From Rhodobacteraceae bacterium Alg238-R152 (GTDB taxonomy: Bacteria > Pseudomonadota > Alphaproteobacteria > Rhodobacterales > Rhodobacteraceae), in contig UNRJ01000005.1 of assembly GCA_900537125.1 (NCBI GenBank), positions 310,001 through 374,000 of the forward strand: a stretch of DNA of 64,000 nt, in the 5' to 3' direction. Position 1 is the stretch's first letter. Each line of letters starts with the position of its first letter. A program made the translations under genes and the position numbers. Below the pieces are notes generated by a model that saw only the letters and a list, made by a program, of their open reading frames with translations, had not been told where the DNA came from and made no database searches. Below are positions 55,442 through 64,000 of the stretch, one piece after another.

Positions 55442-57214
55442 ATGACCGACACTTCCGACACCGTCTATCAGGTTCTCGCGCGCAAATACCGGCCCGAAAC
55501 CTTTGTGGATCTTGTTGGACAGGACGCCATGGTCCGCACCCTGAAAAACGCGTTTGAAGCAGATCGCATCGCGCAAGCCTTTGTGATGACAGGCATCCGC
55601 GGCACCGGCAAAACCACAACCGCGCGCATCATTGCCAAAGGCATGAACTGTATTGGCCCGGATGGCGGCTCTGGCCCCACAACGGAACCATGCGGCGTGT
55701 GCGAACACTGCACCGCCATCATGGAAGGCCGCCACGTCGACGTGATGGAGATGGACGCCGCCTCCCGCACCGGTGTGAACGACATCCGCGAAATCATCGA
55801 TTCCGTGCACTACCGCGCTGCGTCTGCGCGCTACAAAATCTACATCATCGATGAGGTGCACATGTTGTCGACCAGCGCATTTAACGCGTTGCTGAAGACA
55901 CTTGAGGAACCGCCCGCACATGTAAAATTCATCTTTGCGACCACCGAGATCCGCAAAGTCCCGGTGACCGTGCTCTCACGCTGTCAGCGCTTTGATTTAC
56001 GTCGGATTGAGCCCGAAGACATGATTGGCCTGCTCAACCGCATCGCCACGTCCGAAGGCGCTGAGATCACCGGCGACGCGCTTGCACTGATCACCCGCGC
56101 TGCCGAAGGATCGGCCCGTGACGCAACCTCTCTGCTGGATCAGGCCATTTCCCACGGCGCTGGGGAAACCACCGCGGATCAAGTGCGCGCCATGCTGGGC
56201 CTGGCCGATCGGGGCCGGGTGCTTGACCTGTTTGACATGATCTTGCGCGGTGACGCCGGTGGCGCGCTGAGCGAACTTTCGTCGCAATACGCCGACGGCG
56301 CAGACCCAATGGCTGTGTTACGTGATCTGGCCGAAATCACTCACTGGGTTTCTGTGGTGAAAATCACACCGGAAGCTGCCGAAGACCCCACTGTGAGCCC
56401 CGATGAGCGCGCCCGTGGTCAGGCCATGGCGACTGATCTGCCGATGCGTGTACTGACCCGCATGTGGCAAATGCTGCTTAAGGCGCTCGAAGAAGTGGCG
56501 GCAGCACCCAACGCTATGATGGCAGCGGAGATGGCCATCATCCGCCTCACGCATGTGGCCGATCTGCCCAGCCCCGAAGAGCTGGTACGCAAATTGCAAA
56601 ACACGCCGCCCCCACCAACACCGCCCAACGGTGGTGGCTATGGTGGCGGTTCAGGCGCAGGCAGCACCAATGCACAAGGTGGCCCTATGGGGGGCGGCGG
56701 CGCTCCTGTGCATGGCGCGCCAACGGCTCATTCCGGTGGTGGGACCGTTACCGCCCTCGCAGTACAAAACGATGCGGCGCTGGCCAAATACCCAACCTTC
56801 GAACATGTGGTAGAACTCATTCGCCAACAGCGGGACGTGAAACTGCTGGTCGAAGTGGAAACCGGCGTGCGTTTGGTCTCTTACTCGCCGGGTCGGATCG
56901 AATTTGAGCCCTCTCCCAATGCCCCACGTGATCTGGCGCAACGCCTCGGCGCGCGCTTGCAACGTTTCACCGGCACCCGGTGGGCTGTGTCCATCGTCAA
57001 CGAGGGTGGCGCGCCCACCATTGCCGACCTCCGCGACGCAGCGGCCAATGCGCTTAAAGCAGAGGCTGAGGCCCACCCGCTGGTACAAGCTGTGATGGAT
57101 GCCTTCCCTAAGGCCAAGATCACAGAGATCAAATCCCGCCGCGAGCTGGCCAACGAGGCTCTTGCTGAAGCGTTGCCCGAGGTCGAAGACGAATGGGATC
57201 CGTTTGAAGAATAA
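55442..57214 (+). CDS. dnaX: DNA polymerase III tau/gamma subunit
   Basis: A 590-residue clamp-loader ATPase. Motifs: Walker A GIRGTGKTTTAR, zinc-binding cysteines around CGVCEHC, Walker B IIDEVHMLS, sensor 1 and SRCQRFDLRR. A glycine/proline-rich low-complexity linker (about residues 388-433) separates the C-terminal tau-type domain. I saw no A-rich slippery heptamer for gamma frameshifting. ATG 55442 is used; the ORF from 55295 adds non-family sequence. Leads dnaX-ybaB-recR. Confidence 0.95.
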   Translation: MTDTSDTVYQVLARKYRPETFVDLVGQDAMVRTLKNAFEADRIAQAFVMTGIRGTGKTTTARIIAKGMNCIGPDGGSGPTTEPCGVCEHCTAIMEGRHVDVMEMDAASRTGVNDIREIIDSVHYRAASARYKIYIIDEVHMLSTSAFNALLKTLEEPPAHVKFIFATTEIRKVPVTVLSRCQRFDLRRIEPEDMIGLLNRIATSEGAEITGDALALITRAAEGSARDATSLLDQAISHGAGETTADQVRAMLGLADRGRVLDLFDMILRGDAGGALSELSSQYADGADPMAVLRDLAEITHWVSVVKITPEAAEDPTVSPDERARGQAMATDLPMRVLTRMWQMLLKALEEVAAAPNAMMAAEMAIIRLTHVADLPSPEELVRKLQNTPPPPTPPNGGGYGGGSGAGSTNAQGGPMGGGGAPVHGAPTAHSGGGTVTALAVQNDAALAKYPTFEHVVELIRQQRDVKLLVEVETGVRLVSYSPGRIEFEPSPNAPRDLAQRLGARLQRFTGTRWAVSIVNEGGAPTIADLRDAAANALKAEAEAHPLVQAVMDAFPKAKITEIKSRRELANEALAEALPEVEDEWDPFEE

Positions 57215-57315
57215 ACGCTCCTGCCCGCAGATGTCTCAAATCTGCGACTTACCCTTGTTTGTAGGCCTTGTGATCCGTATCTAAGCGGCAAACAATCATA
57301 CTAGGAGAGTACCCA

Positions 57316-57660
57316 ATGCTCAAAGGACTCGGCAATCTCGGCGACATGGCCGGCATGATGAAAAAAGCCCAGGAAATGCAGACCCGCATGACCGACATGC
57401 AAGAAGAGCTGCACACCATCATGGTTGTGGGTGAAAGCGGCGCTGGTCTGGTGAAAGCCACGGCCTCTGCCAAAGGCGAGCTGAAGGCGCTGGACATCGA
57501 TCCCTCGATCTTTAACGGCGACGACAAAGAAGTGGTCGAAGACCTGATCCTCGCCGCGATCAAAGATGCACAGACCAAAGCCAGTGACCGCTCCCAAGAA
57601 GAACTGGGTAAAATCACCTCCGAGCTTGGCCTACCTGCGGATATGAAACTCCCGTTCTAA
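57316..57660 (+). CDS. YbaB/EbfC nucleoid-associated protein
   Basis: A 114-residue DNA-binding dimer of the YbaB family: GLGNLGDMAGMMKKAQEMQTRM, then ESGAGLVKATASAKGELKALDIDPS. It usually lies between dnaX and recR, as here. TAGGAG precedes the ATG. It compacts DNA and assists repair. Confidence 0.95.
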   Translation: MLKGLGNLGDMAGMMKKAQEMQTRMTDMQEELHTIMVVGESGAGLVKATASAKGELKALDIDPSIFNGDDKEVVEDLILAAIKDAQTKASDRSQEELGKITSELGLPADMKLPF

Positions 57661-57662
57661 AG

Positions 57663-57755
57663 CAATTTGCGTTTTGAGTAAGGCAATCGGATCGCTTTTC
57701 GCGTTCGACCGAATGGGAGAGGCCGCGAACAAGCGGTTCTGATTAAACGCAAACA
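57663..57755. repeat. Long imperfect hairpin element between ybaB and recR
   Basis: About 93 bases can fold into one long hairpin. Outer arms TTTGCGTTT (57666-57674) and AAACGCAAA (57745-57753) are perfect; a middle helix pairs AATCGGATCGCTT with AAGCGGTTCTGATT allowing wobble and one bulge; an inner helix pairs TTCGCG with CGCGAA. No gene or T-run explains it. It resembles a mobile-type or dispersed intergenic repeat. Confidence 0.65.
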
Positions 57756-57804
57756 GCTCTAAGAAACGTGTGTTCCGGGTTGGTTCTTGCTATAAGCAAT
57801 CAAA

Positions 57805-58419
57805 ATGGTTGCCAGAAAAGACCCGGACATGAGCAGTTCCGAAATTGATACCTTAATTGACTTGATGGCCAAGCTCCCCGGGCTTGGCCCGCGCTCCGCT
57901 CGGCGCGCGGTGTTGCACCTGATCCGCAAACGCGCGCTTTTGCTGACACCGCTTTCTGATGCCATGTTGCAGGTCGCCGCCACGGCGCGAGAATGCCTGA
58001 ACTGCGGCAACGTAAGTACCTCTGACATCTGCGATATCTGCGCGTCTGAAAAGCGCGCCACCGGCGTGCTCTGCGTTGTTGAGGATGTGGCCGACCTCTG
58101 GGCCATGGAGCGCGCTCAGGTGTTTGACGGCCGCTACCATGTGCTGGGTGGCACGCTTTCCGCTCTGGAGGGCGTCGGCCCGGAAGAGCTCTCCATCCCC
58201 CGCCTGATGGACCGTGTGGTCGGCGAAGGTATCTCCGAAGTCATCTTGGCGCTCAATGCCACAGTGGATGGCCAAACCACCGCCCACTACATTGCTGATC
58301 AATTGGAAGAACAGGTGCGCCTGACATCCCTCGCTCAAGGTGTACCAGTGGGCGGCGAATTGGACTACTTAGACGAAGGCACAATCAGTGCCGCCTTGGC
58401 CGCCCGGAAAACACTCTGA
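57805..58419 (+). CDS. recR: Recombination mediator RecR
   Basis: A 204-residue protein: helix-hairpin-helix [16 protein letters not shown], a C4 zinc finger ([16 protein letters not shown]), and a Toprim domain ([14 protein letters not shown]). It loads RecA at gaps with RecO and RecF. ATG 57829 is an alternative start; neither has a strong ribosome binding site. Confidence 0.95.
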   Translation: MVARKDPDMSSSEIDTLIDLMAKLPGLGPRSARRAVLHLIRKRALLLTPLSDAMLQVAATARECLNCGNVSTSDICDICASEKRATGVLCVVEDVADLWAMERAQVFDGRYHVLGGTLSALEGVGPEELSIPRLMDRVVGEGISEVILALNATVDGQTTAHYIADQLEEQVRLTSLAQGVPVGGELDYLDEGTISAALAARKTL

Positions 58420-58436
58420 CCATCCCCAAAACGAGA

Positions 58437-58463
58437 AAGGCCGCGCTGGGTAAGCGCGGCCTT
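58437..58463. terminator. Terminator between recR and trcR
   Basis: AAGGCCGCGCT and AGCGCGGCCTT form an 11-base-pair stem with a five-base loop between convergent genes. Confidence 0.88.
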
Positions 58464-58488
58464 CAATCTTGAACGACTGCAGCGGTTC

Positions 58489-59244
58489 TTAGCGCGGCTG
58501 CTCTTCCCCATCGCCATCAGGCAGATTGAAGAAGCTGTCTGCATCCGAGAAATCGGCATCCGAGCGTTTATCGCTGTCGTCTTCATTGTCATCTGACAGA
58601 GAGAATGTTTCCAACCCTTCAATCGAGGACGGCATCTTCGGCTCAGCCTCCATACCCAAGGACTGTTCTGTGGAGACCAGCTTACGGCGTTCATCATCCG
58701 ACATCACAACGCCTTCAGCCGCGCGCTTAGCCGCAGCCTTCTGAACTGCTGCGTCAAGCTCAGACTGTTTACACAGGCCCAAGGCCACCGGATCGATGGG
58801 CTGGATGTTGGCAATGTTCCAGTGGGTCCGCTCACGGATCGCCTGAATGGTCGGCTTGGTGGTGCCCACCAGTTTGCTAACTTGGCCGTCCGACAGCTCC
58901 GGATGGAATTTCACAAGCCAATAAATCGACGCCGGGCGATCCTGACGCTTGGACAGCGGCGTGTACCGTGGCCCACGGCGCTTCTCTTCACCAGAGGCTG
59001 CAGCATTGAACTTGATCTTCATCTTGAACAGCGGATTGTTCTCTGCTGTATCGATGTCGGCTTGTACCAGCTGGTTATTGGCAACCGGGTCAAAACCCTT
59101 CACGCCTGTGGCCACATCACCATCGGCGATGCCCTGAATTTCCAGCTCATGCATGCCAACAAAATCAGCAATCTGCTTGAAGCTGATCGTGGTGTTATCT
59201 ACCAGCCAGACGGCGGTGGCTTTGGGGTGCAGCAGCTTGGCCAT
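58489..59244 (-). CDS. trcR: DUF1013 cell-cycle regulator (TrcR)
   Basis: A 251-residue protein of the alphaproteobacterial DUF1013 family: MAKLLHPKATAVWLVDNTTI, then a helix-turn-helix-like ISFKQIADFVGMHELEIQGI and VSKLVGTTKPTIQAIRER. An acidic C-terminal tail follows. AAGGAG sets the start at ATG 59244. Members are annotated as the cell-cycle transcription regulator TrcR in Rhodobacteraceae. Confidence 0.88.
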   Translation of the reverse strand: MAKLLHPKATAVWLVDNTTISFKQIADFVGMHELEIQGIADGDVATGVKGFDPVANNQLVQADIDTAENNPLFKMKIKFNAAASGEEKRRGPRYTPLSKRQDRPASIYWLVKFHPELSDGQVSKLVGTTKPTIQAIRERTHWNIANIQPIDPVALGLCKQSELDAAVQKAAAKRAAEGVVMSDDERRKLVSTEQSLGMEAEPKMPSSIEGLETFSLSDDNEDDSDKRSDADFSDADSFFNLPDGDGEEQPR

Positions 59245-59398
59245 ATCTCTACTCCTTACGACGTTTTTCCCCCGAAAAAAGATACAGATTTCCCGTCGTC
59301 TGACTTTTGCCAGACGGCACCGATGGTCTGGTGCGGGTTTCCGTTGTAGGGGAACTTGTGCCCGATATAGTGCGGCTGAACAAAAAAGGAAAGAGTGA

Positions 59399-60037
59399 AT
59401 GCGTTCATTGCTGGGTATGGCCCTTGCCCTGTTGGTTTCTGGGCAGGCAATTGCCGACGGCGACAAAGCCGGTGAGTTTGATTATTACGTGTTGGCGCTA
59501 AGTTGGTCCCCGAACTGGTGCGCCATCGAAGGTGACGCCAAGGGCAGCCCGCAATGTGACGATAGCGAAGATCACGGCTGGGTTATGCACGGCCTCTGGC
59601 CACAGTTTCATCGCGGCTGGCCATCCAATTGCGTTACGCCAGAACGCAACCCACCGCGCCATGTGACCAACACGATGGCGGACATCATGGGCACGTCTGG
59701 CCTCGCCTGGTACCAGTGGAAGAAACATGGCACCTGTTCGGGGCTTTCCGGAGAAGACTACTTCGCGACTGCGCGCAAAGCTTATGAGAGCGTCACCCGC
59801 CCGCCTGTGTTCCGCAAATTGGACAAAACCGTAAACCTGCCCGCCTCCGTCGTGGAAGAGGCCTTCTTGAAGGCCAATCCAACATTAGAGCCGGACATGC
59901 TCACAATCACCTGCCGCGACAGCTTCATTCAGGAAGCCCGCGTGTGCCTGTCCAAAGACTTGCAGCCTGTGCCCTGCGGCAGAGACGTCATCAAAGATTG
60001 CACGCTCTCAAACGCACGGTTTGATCCGGTACGCTGA
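59399..60037 (+). CDS. Secreted ribonuclease T2
   Basis: A 212-residue RNase T2 with a signal peptide (MRSLLGMALALLVSGQAIA). Active-site motifs CAS I, HGLWPQF, and CAS II, WKKHGTCSG, carry both catalytic histidines. Several cysteines suggest disulfides. It degrades RNA in the periplasm or outside. AAAGGA before the ATG. Divergent from trcR. Confidence 0.93.
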   Translation: MRSLLGMALALLVSGQAIADGDKAGEFDYYVLALSWSPNWCAIEGDAKGSPQCDDSEDHGWVMHGLWPQFHRGWPSNCVTPERNPPRHVTNTMADIMGTSGLAWYQWKKHGTCSGLSGEDYFATARKAYESVTRPPVFRKLDKTVNLPASVVEEAFLKANPTLEPDMLTITCRDSFIQEARVCLSKDLQPVPCGRDVIKDCTLSNARFDPVR

Positions 60038-60089
60038 CCCCCGCGGCAGTTCAGAAACCGACATTCCGATTGCCTTTGGCGTGGCCGCC

Positions 60090-60158
60090 TTAACTGGCGG
60101 CCACCACAGCATCAACTTCGATTTCAAGGAGCCACTTCGGCCCCTTATTGCACAGATG
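60090..60158 (-). pseudogene. Possible remnant of a RidA-like C-terminus
   Basis: In the gap between the RNase T2 and NTF2-like genes, the minus strand has an open frame of 22 codons ending LLEIEVDAVVAAS and a stop at 60090-60092, with a stop right before it. The tail resembles RidA/YjgF C-termini (EIEAVA type). A second frame upstream gives GAEVAP, which could join it by a frameshift. Evidence is short and weak. Confidence 0.2.
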
Positions 60159-60244
60159 CTACCGAATACGAAAAAGTCTCACACCCGGCCAAATTCTATG
60201 TAGTCTGAATCGTGCGCAGGACACCCCAGATGAGAGGAAGACGC

Positions 60245-60673
60245 ATGGACGCCCAACAAGCAGTGTTAGACACGCTCGAGGAGTATGCGCGCACCTATTG
60301 CGCCAAAGACACCGATGCGCTTATGGCCTTGTTCGTGGATGGAGATGATATTTCTCTCATCGGCACCGGCGCAGACGAACTCTGCTCTGGACGCTCACAA
60401 ATTCGAAACGTGTTTGATCGGAATTTCGCAGAGGCAACCGCATCCCGATTTGAATGGGGCTGGACGGTTGTCTCCATTCATGGAGAAACCGCGACCGTGG
60501 CATGCAGCCTTCGCATCCATTTGACCGTAGGAGATCAATCCCTTGTTGTGCCAGTCCGTTGGACGGTGTCTCTGGTTAAGATTGGGGACAGCTGGAAATG
60601 GGTACATCGCCATGCCTCCTCAGCAGCCACGTCGCAAAAGGATGGCGGTGCCTACCCTGAGGGCGACACATAG
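60245..60673 (+). CDS. NTF2-like (SnoaL/DUF4440-type) protein
   Basis: A 142-residue protein of the cone-shaped NTF2 fold: VLDTLEEYARTYCAKDTDALMALFVDGDDISLIG, then VVSIHGETATVACSLRIH and SWKWVHRHAS. Such proteins are small isomerases, hydrolases or ligand binders. AGAGGAAG precedes ATG 60245. Function unknown. It stands alone. Confidence 0.75.
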   Translation: MDAQQAVLDTLEEYARTYCAKDTDALMALFVDGDDISLIGTGADELCSGRSQIRNVFDRNFAEATASRFEWGWTVVSIHGETATVACSLRIHLTVGDQSLVVPVRWTVSLVKIGDSWKWVHRHASSAATSQKDGGAYPEGDT

Positions 60674-60698
60674 AAGACTGCCCCCGGGCGAAGTCCCA

Positions 60699-61082
60699 TT
60701 ACACCTTATTGATGCGTAGAGCGCCGCCACGGGCCTCTGCGCATTTTTTGGTGGAAAACGCCGCGCTGTTGAACTCGGTGTTAACCGCCTTCACGGCGCC
60801 ACCGCTGCGGCGCATATAGAACGGCACAAAGCCCTCTGCGATGCCGGACCGGGACAGCGCATTCATTTCCCCGCAATAGACCCGATCGCCATTGCTCAGC
60901 GCCATGATTTCAAAATTTTGAAACCGCGCCTCGCCCGGCATTTCTGTCTGCAACGCCAATTGGTTTTTCGCCCAAAACACCTCACCTGGCTCCAACGGGG
61001 CCGATTTGGTCGACACTTTGGTGGTGCCACCGGAACAGCCTGCCACAACGGCGGCCAGCGCAAGAATTGCCAATTTGTGCAT
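60699..61082 (-). CDS. Small lipoprotein
   Basis: A 127-residue protein. A signal peptide with lipobox VVAGC (lipid-modified cysteine at 16) starts it. The mature part has two cysteines (VYCGEMN and KKCAEARGG). Family unknown. It faces the NTF2-like gene and follows the terminator of the atp operon. Confidence 0.75.
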   Translation of the reverse strand: MHKLAILALAAVVAGCSGGTTKVSTKSAPLEPGEVFWAKNQLALQTEMPGEARFQNFEIMALSNGDRVYCGEMNALSRSGIAEGFVPFYMRRSGGAVKAVNTEFNSAAFSTKKCAEARGGALRINKV

Positions 61083-61158
61083 GCTCTATTCTCCAAACCT
61101 AAGAAAACTTGCGGCCATAAACACCACAGCAATACGGCTGAAACGGGGCAGAAATGCA

Positions 61159-61189
61159 GAAAACCCGGCCCATTCAGGACCGGGTTTTC
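61159..61189. terminator. Terminator after atpF
   Basis: GAAAACCCGG and CCGGGTTTTC form a ten-base-pair stem with an 11-base loop. It ends the atp operon on the minus strand; T-rich sequence on the plus side would allow use in the other direction. Confidence 0.8.
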
Positions 61190-61215
61190 TTAAATTTTTC
61201 GCGAAACCAAAGAGC

Positions 61216-61779
61216 TTAGTGCAGCTTGGTGTCAACCTCAGAGATGCCAGCATCGATCAGCTTGTTGGCTTCCGCCGCTGTCATCTGCTTGGCAATCACC
61301 TCACGGGCAGCACCGATGGCGACAACAACCGCCTGATCCCGCACTTCTTTGACAGCCGCTGCTTCTGCTGAAGCAATCTGATCTTCTGCGGCGGCCAGAC
61401 GGCGCGCAATAGAAGCTTCCAGATCAACTTTCGCCTGTTCCGCAGCAGCTTGTGCTTCAGTCTTGGCATGCTCAACAATGCGTGCCGCTTGGTCTTGCAC
61501 TTCACGCTGTTTGCGTTCGTAAGACGCCAGAACCGTTTGGGCTTCTTCACGCAGGCTGCGTGCTTCGTCCAACTCGGATTTGATGTCGTCTGCGCGCTTG
61601 TCCAAAAGGCCAGCCAGAATGGAAGGCACTTTGAAGTAAACCAGCACGCCCACAAACAGGATGAAGCCAAGCGTCACGATGAAATCTGTGTTGCCCAGTG
61701 AGAAGAACGGGCCGCTGGCCGCAAAGGCCGGTGTCGCGCTCAAAGCAGCAAGGGCTGCAACTGTGGTCAGTTTCCGCAT
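61216..61779 (-). CDS. atpF: F0 ATP synthase subunit b
   Basis: A 187-residue subunit. A short N-terminal leader is followed by one membrane helix ([17 protein letters not shown]) and a long charged coiled coil (about 60-175). It forms the peripheral stalk with b'. It starts four bases after b'. Confidence 0.95.
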   Translation of the reverse strand: MRKLTTVAALAALSATPAFAASGPFFSLGNTDFIVTLGFILFVGVLVYFKVPSILAGLLDKRADDIKSELDEARSLREEAQTVLASYERKQREVQDQAARIVEHAKTEAQAAAEQAKVDLEASIARRLAAAEDQIASAEAAAVKEVRDQAVVVAIGAAREVIAKQMTAAEANKLIDAGISEVDTKLH

Positions 61780-61783
61780 GGTC

Positions 61784-62326
61784 TTAACCCTTCATCTGTG
61801 CATCAACAGCTTTCGCCACGTCCGCGTCGTCAGCTTTGCCACTCAGGGCAGAAACCAGTTCGGCTGTGGTGGCGTTGGCCACGTCTTTGATGCTTGCCAG
61901 CGCACCAGAACGGATTGTGGCAATTGCCTTCTCCGACTCGGCGGCTTTCGCTGCGATTTCTGCGTCGGCCTTTTGGGTCGCGACGTTCAATTCAGCCTGG
62001 ATTTCCGCTTTGGCTTCGGCAACGATACGCGCTGCTTCGACTTTGGCGTCGGCGAGGGCTTTGTTGTAAGCCTCTTCCGCTTCCACGGCTTTCGCCTTCA
62101 GCTCTTCAGCTGCGGCGATGTCATTAGTAATGGTCCCCTGGCGTTCAGCCAGAACCGCGGCAATGCGCGGCAGCGCGATGCGCGACAGGACGAAATAGAT
62201 CACAACCAGCGTGATCAGAAGCCAGAAAATCTGGTTACCCCAGTTCGAGAAATCGAGCTGTGGCATGCCCGGGGCAGAGGCGGCCTCTGCGGCGTGGCTT
62301 GTGGCGTCGGTAGATGTGCTCGCCAT
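61784..62326 (-). CDS. atpF': F0 ATP synthase subunit b'
   Basis: A 180-residue b-type subunit: an acidic/alanine-rich N-terminus, membrane helix ([20 protein letters not shown]), then an alanine/glutamate coiled coil. Paired b and b' genes are typical of photosynthetic and related alphaproteobacteria. It is 83 bases after atpE. Confidence 0.93.
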   Translation of the reverse strand: MASTSTDATSHAAEAASAPGMPQLDFSNWGNQIFWLLITLVVIYFVLSRIALPRIAAVLAERQGTITNDIAAAEELKAKAVEAEEAYNKALADAKVEAARIVAEAKAEIQAELNVATQKADAEIAAKAAESEKAIATIRSGALASIKDVANATTAELVSALSGKADDADVAKAVDAQMKG

Positions 62327-62409
62327 GTCGTCCTCCTGGGAACTTCCGTTGGGTTACGGGTGGGGCATGAAACATGCCCGCACCCGCACGTAAGGATGGT
62401 TCCGTAGGC

Positions 62410-62634
62410 TTAAACGGCGAACATCAGCAGCAGAGCAACCAGGAACGAGAAGATGCCCAGTGCTTCCGCAAACGCGATGCCGATGAAGAGAGTTGCAGTC
62501 TGGCTAGCAGCTGCAGAAGGGTTGCGCAGAGCGCCGGCCAGGAAGTTGCCTGCCACGTTACCAACACCAATTGCGGCTGCGCCGGAACCGATTGCTGCGA
62601 GACCTGCGCCGATGTGTGCGAGTTGACCTTCCAT
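62410..62634 (-). CDS. atpE: F0 ATP synthase subunit c
   Basis: A 74-residue hairpin of two membrane helices. The proton-carrying Glu57 lies in [19 protein letters not shown], and the loop carries RNPS. Residues around it are of the proton type, not sodium type. It is 55 bases after atpB. Confidence 0.96.
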   Translation of the reverse strand: MEGQLAHIGAGLAAIGSGAAAIGVGNVAGNFLAGALRNPSAAASQTATLFIGIAFAEALGIFSFLVALLLMFAV

Positions 62635-62689
62635 GTGGGTATCTCCTTACGATTGGAAGTTAATAGATAGAGTTGAGTTTCTGAGAACC

Positions 62690-63454
62690 TTAGTGCGAAG
62701 GATGCAGCGCATCTTTCAGATACACACAGGTCAGAATGGTAAAGACGTAGGCCTGGATGAAGGCCACCAGGACCTCAAGACCGTACATTGCGGTGATCGC
62801 CACCACGGACAGCGGGCTGACAACTGCGATAGCAGCGAAGCCTGCAAAAACTTTCAAAACCGCGTGGCCAGCCATCACGTTGCCTGCCAGACGAATGCTG
62901 TGGCTAACGGGGCGCACGAAGTAGCTGATGACTTCGATCAGTGCCAGGATAGGGCGCAGTGCCAAAGGCGCGCTGGATACCCAGAACAGACCCAAGAAAC
63001 CTACGCCGTTTTTCACAAAGCCCACGACCGTCACGGTCAGGAACACTGCCATCGCCAGCACAACCGTCACAGCAAAGTGCGACGTGGTGGCAAAGCTCAT
63101 TGGCAGCAGGCCAAGGAAGTTAGCAGATACAATGAACATGAACAGTGTCATGATATATGGGAAGAACTTCACGGCATCTTTGCCTGCAACGTCTTCAACC
63201 ATCTTATAGACAAAACCGTAGGCCAGCTCGCCAATGGATTGGCTGCGGCTTGGAACGATGGCGCGGCGTCGGGTGCCAATCACCATCATTGCGACAACGG
63301 CGACAACCGCCAGAGCCATCCACAAGGTGGCGTTGGTGATGGTGAACAGGCCGACGTGGTCACCACCAAACAAAGGTTTGATGTTGAACTGGTCCATTGG
63401 GTGGAATACCAGACCGCCTTCTTCTGCGCCGTGTGCTTCGCTTGCCACGTTCAA
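62690..63454 (-). CDS. atpB: F0 ATP synthase subunit a
   Basis: A 254-residue membrane protein of normal length. The essential arginine lies in [14 protein letters not shown], and the last helix holds [17 protein letters not shown] with the conserved Gln. It forms the proton channels with subunit c. It overlaps atpI by four bases. Confidence 0.96.
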   Translation of the reverse strand: MNVASEAHGAEEGGLVFHPMDQFNIKPLFGGDHVGLFTITNATLWMALAVVAVVAMMVIGTRRRAIVPSRSQSIGELAYGFVYKMVEDVAGKDAVKFFPYIMTLFMFIVSANFLGLLPMSFATTSHFAVTVVLAMAVFLTVTVVGFVKNGVGFLGLFWVSSAPLALRPILALIEVISYFVRPVSHSIRLAGNVMAGHAVLKVFAGFAAIAVVSPLSVVAITAMYGLEVLVAFIQAYVFTILTCVYLKDALHPSH

Positions 63455-63780
63455 TCCCTCTCATCTCTCTCAGCGGCCTCAGCCGCTTGTTTCTCTTCGA
63501 TCTCTTTGGCGCTGCTGAGCATCGTTTTGATACCAGCGGCCAGACCAAGCATCGTAAACAGCACCATGAAGATTGGGAGTGTCCCAAACAGGCTATCCAG
63601 CCCATATCCGATGCCAAAACCGATCCCAAGACCGGCCACCATTTCTATGACCATCCGCCAGGCCAGATTGGCCCCCGAATAGTGCTCATCAGCGCGGGGC
63701 TTTGGGTCCTGGGCCCGACGGGCCGCCTCGATCCTCTCCTCCAGACGCTGCATTTGGTCTTTTTGGTTCGTCTCGGTCAC
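63451..63780 (-). CDS. atpI: ATP synthase assembly protein AtpI
   Basis: A 109-residue small protein with two membrane helices ([21 protein letters not shown] and [16 protein letters not shown]). It heads the operon and helps c-ring assembly. The frame reaches 63840, but AAGGGG about ten bases before GTG 63780 and the typical N-terminus favour this start. Confidence 0.85.
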   Translation of the reverse strand: MTETNQKDQMQRLEERIEAARRAQDPKPRADEHYSGANLAWRMVIEMVAGLGIGFGIGYGLDSLFGTLPIFMVLFTMLGLAAGIKTMLSSAKEIEEKQAAEAAERDERD

Positions 63781-64000
63781 GCGCAATTTACCCCTTGCTA
63801 ACGTTGGCGCATTGCTACGGCGCAGCACCGCCTGAGTCAATGCGTGAATCGGCGCAGCGTCAAATCACGTAAGCTACCGAATAACAACGATATTTCCAAA
63901 ATTTTCGCGGAGACGGCGCGCCCTGGTCGATCAACCACACCCCCAAATCTCAGCTAGGCGATATTCAACCACTTGGTTGATGTTTCTCGCGAAGGTGCGC

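Noticed and set aside
56600-56745. Glycine-rich repeat in dnaX considered as a programmed frameshift or repeat array
   Set aside because: It is an in-frame low-complexity linker common in DnaX; I found no A-rich slippery heptamer.
60081-60104. Hairpin GTGGCCGCC/GGCGGCCAC after RNase T2 considered as a terminator
   Set aside because: The stem is perfect, but there is no T-run on either strand and it overlaps the possible RidA tail, so the call is not supported.
62633-63682. Plus-strand frame of 349 codons
   Set aside because: It is antisense to atpB and atpI, rich in His and Gln, without a ribosome binding site. The conserved F0 genes on the other strand explain the sequence.
1-64000. Search for CRISPR, tRNA, rRNA, insertion sequences and prophage genes
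   Set aside because: I saw no spaced direct repeats, cloverleaf-type sequence, transposase or phage structural motifs by reading; a covariance search for tRNA would be decisive.

Overview
The window is a contiguous piece of chromosome from a marine alphaproteobacterium of the family Rhodobacteraceae (Roseobacter group). I infer this from the proteins, not from a database search: a DUF1013/TrcR-type cell-cycle regulator, an FnrL with its cysteine cluster, separate atpF and atpF' b-type subunits behind atpI-B-E, a ccoNOQP plus ccoGHIS layout, a Hint-domain protein and an ectoine hydrolase-like enzyme. Coding density is high, GC is moderate to high, and operons are short with frequent ATGA overlaps. 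I saw no tRNA, rRNA, insertion sequence, prophage or CRISPR array. The only structural RNA gene I can support is the small SRP RNA (ffs).

Layout. 1-2 kb: the start of tyrC (cut by the window edge) behind hisC, then a small unknown gene. 2.4-6.1 kb: a three-gene operon (class III aminotransferase, DoeA-like ectoine hydrolase, ArgE-like deacetylase) that looks like a compact ectoine or N-acetyl-diaminobutyrate catabolic module. 6.2-11 kb: rpsD, an HxlR regulator divergent from a VOC protein, a Hint-domain protein and an LpxR-type lipid A deacylase. 11-15 kb: a LuxR-type response regulator, a periplasmic molybdopterin-fold protein and a hybrid kinase with an HPt domain, probably one phosphorelay. 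15-21.4 kb: a LysR regulator divergent from a six-gene acyl-CoA operon (thiolase, two MaoC hydratases, acyl-CoA dehydrogenase, SDR, CoA-transferase).

21.4-42.4 kb is a tetrapyrrole and micro-oxic respiration region: hemE, hemC and hemF, then the cbb3 oxidase structural operon ccoNOQP and assembly operon ccoGHIS separated by an AraC regulator, then uspA, fnrL and hemN. Five sites of the form TTGAY-N4-RTCAA lie in the intergenic gaps (hemE/hemC, ccoG, araC, ccoN/uspA, fnrL/hemN). They tie heme supply, oxidase and stress protein to the oxygen sensor encoded in the same window. rsmC, clpS, a HAD hydrolase, a DD-carboxypeptidase with a SPOR domain and a degenerate SDR are interspersed.

42.4-48.6 kb: a yejABEF peptide/microcin C-type ABC importer with a GNAT acetyltransferase overlapping its last gene. 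48.8-61.1 kb: mixed housekeeping genes: ffs, a cpdB-like nucleotidase without a visible signal peptide, nudC, pheA, a membrane-anchored cytochrome c, a tyrosine-phosphatase-like protein, dnaX-ybaB-recR, trcR, a secreted RNase T2, an NTF2-like protein and a lipoprotein. 61.2-63.8 kb: the F0 ATP synthase operon atpI-B-E-F'-F.

I found no clearly new multi-gene system. The strongest unexplained signals are a long imperfect hairpin element between ybaB and recR, competing nested hairpins inside the acyl-CoA operon, the use of an ArgE-type enzyme next to a DoeA-like hydrolase, FnrL boxes unusually close to start codons, and an AraC regulator under an FnrL box between the two cco operons.
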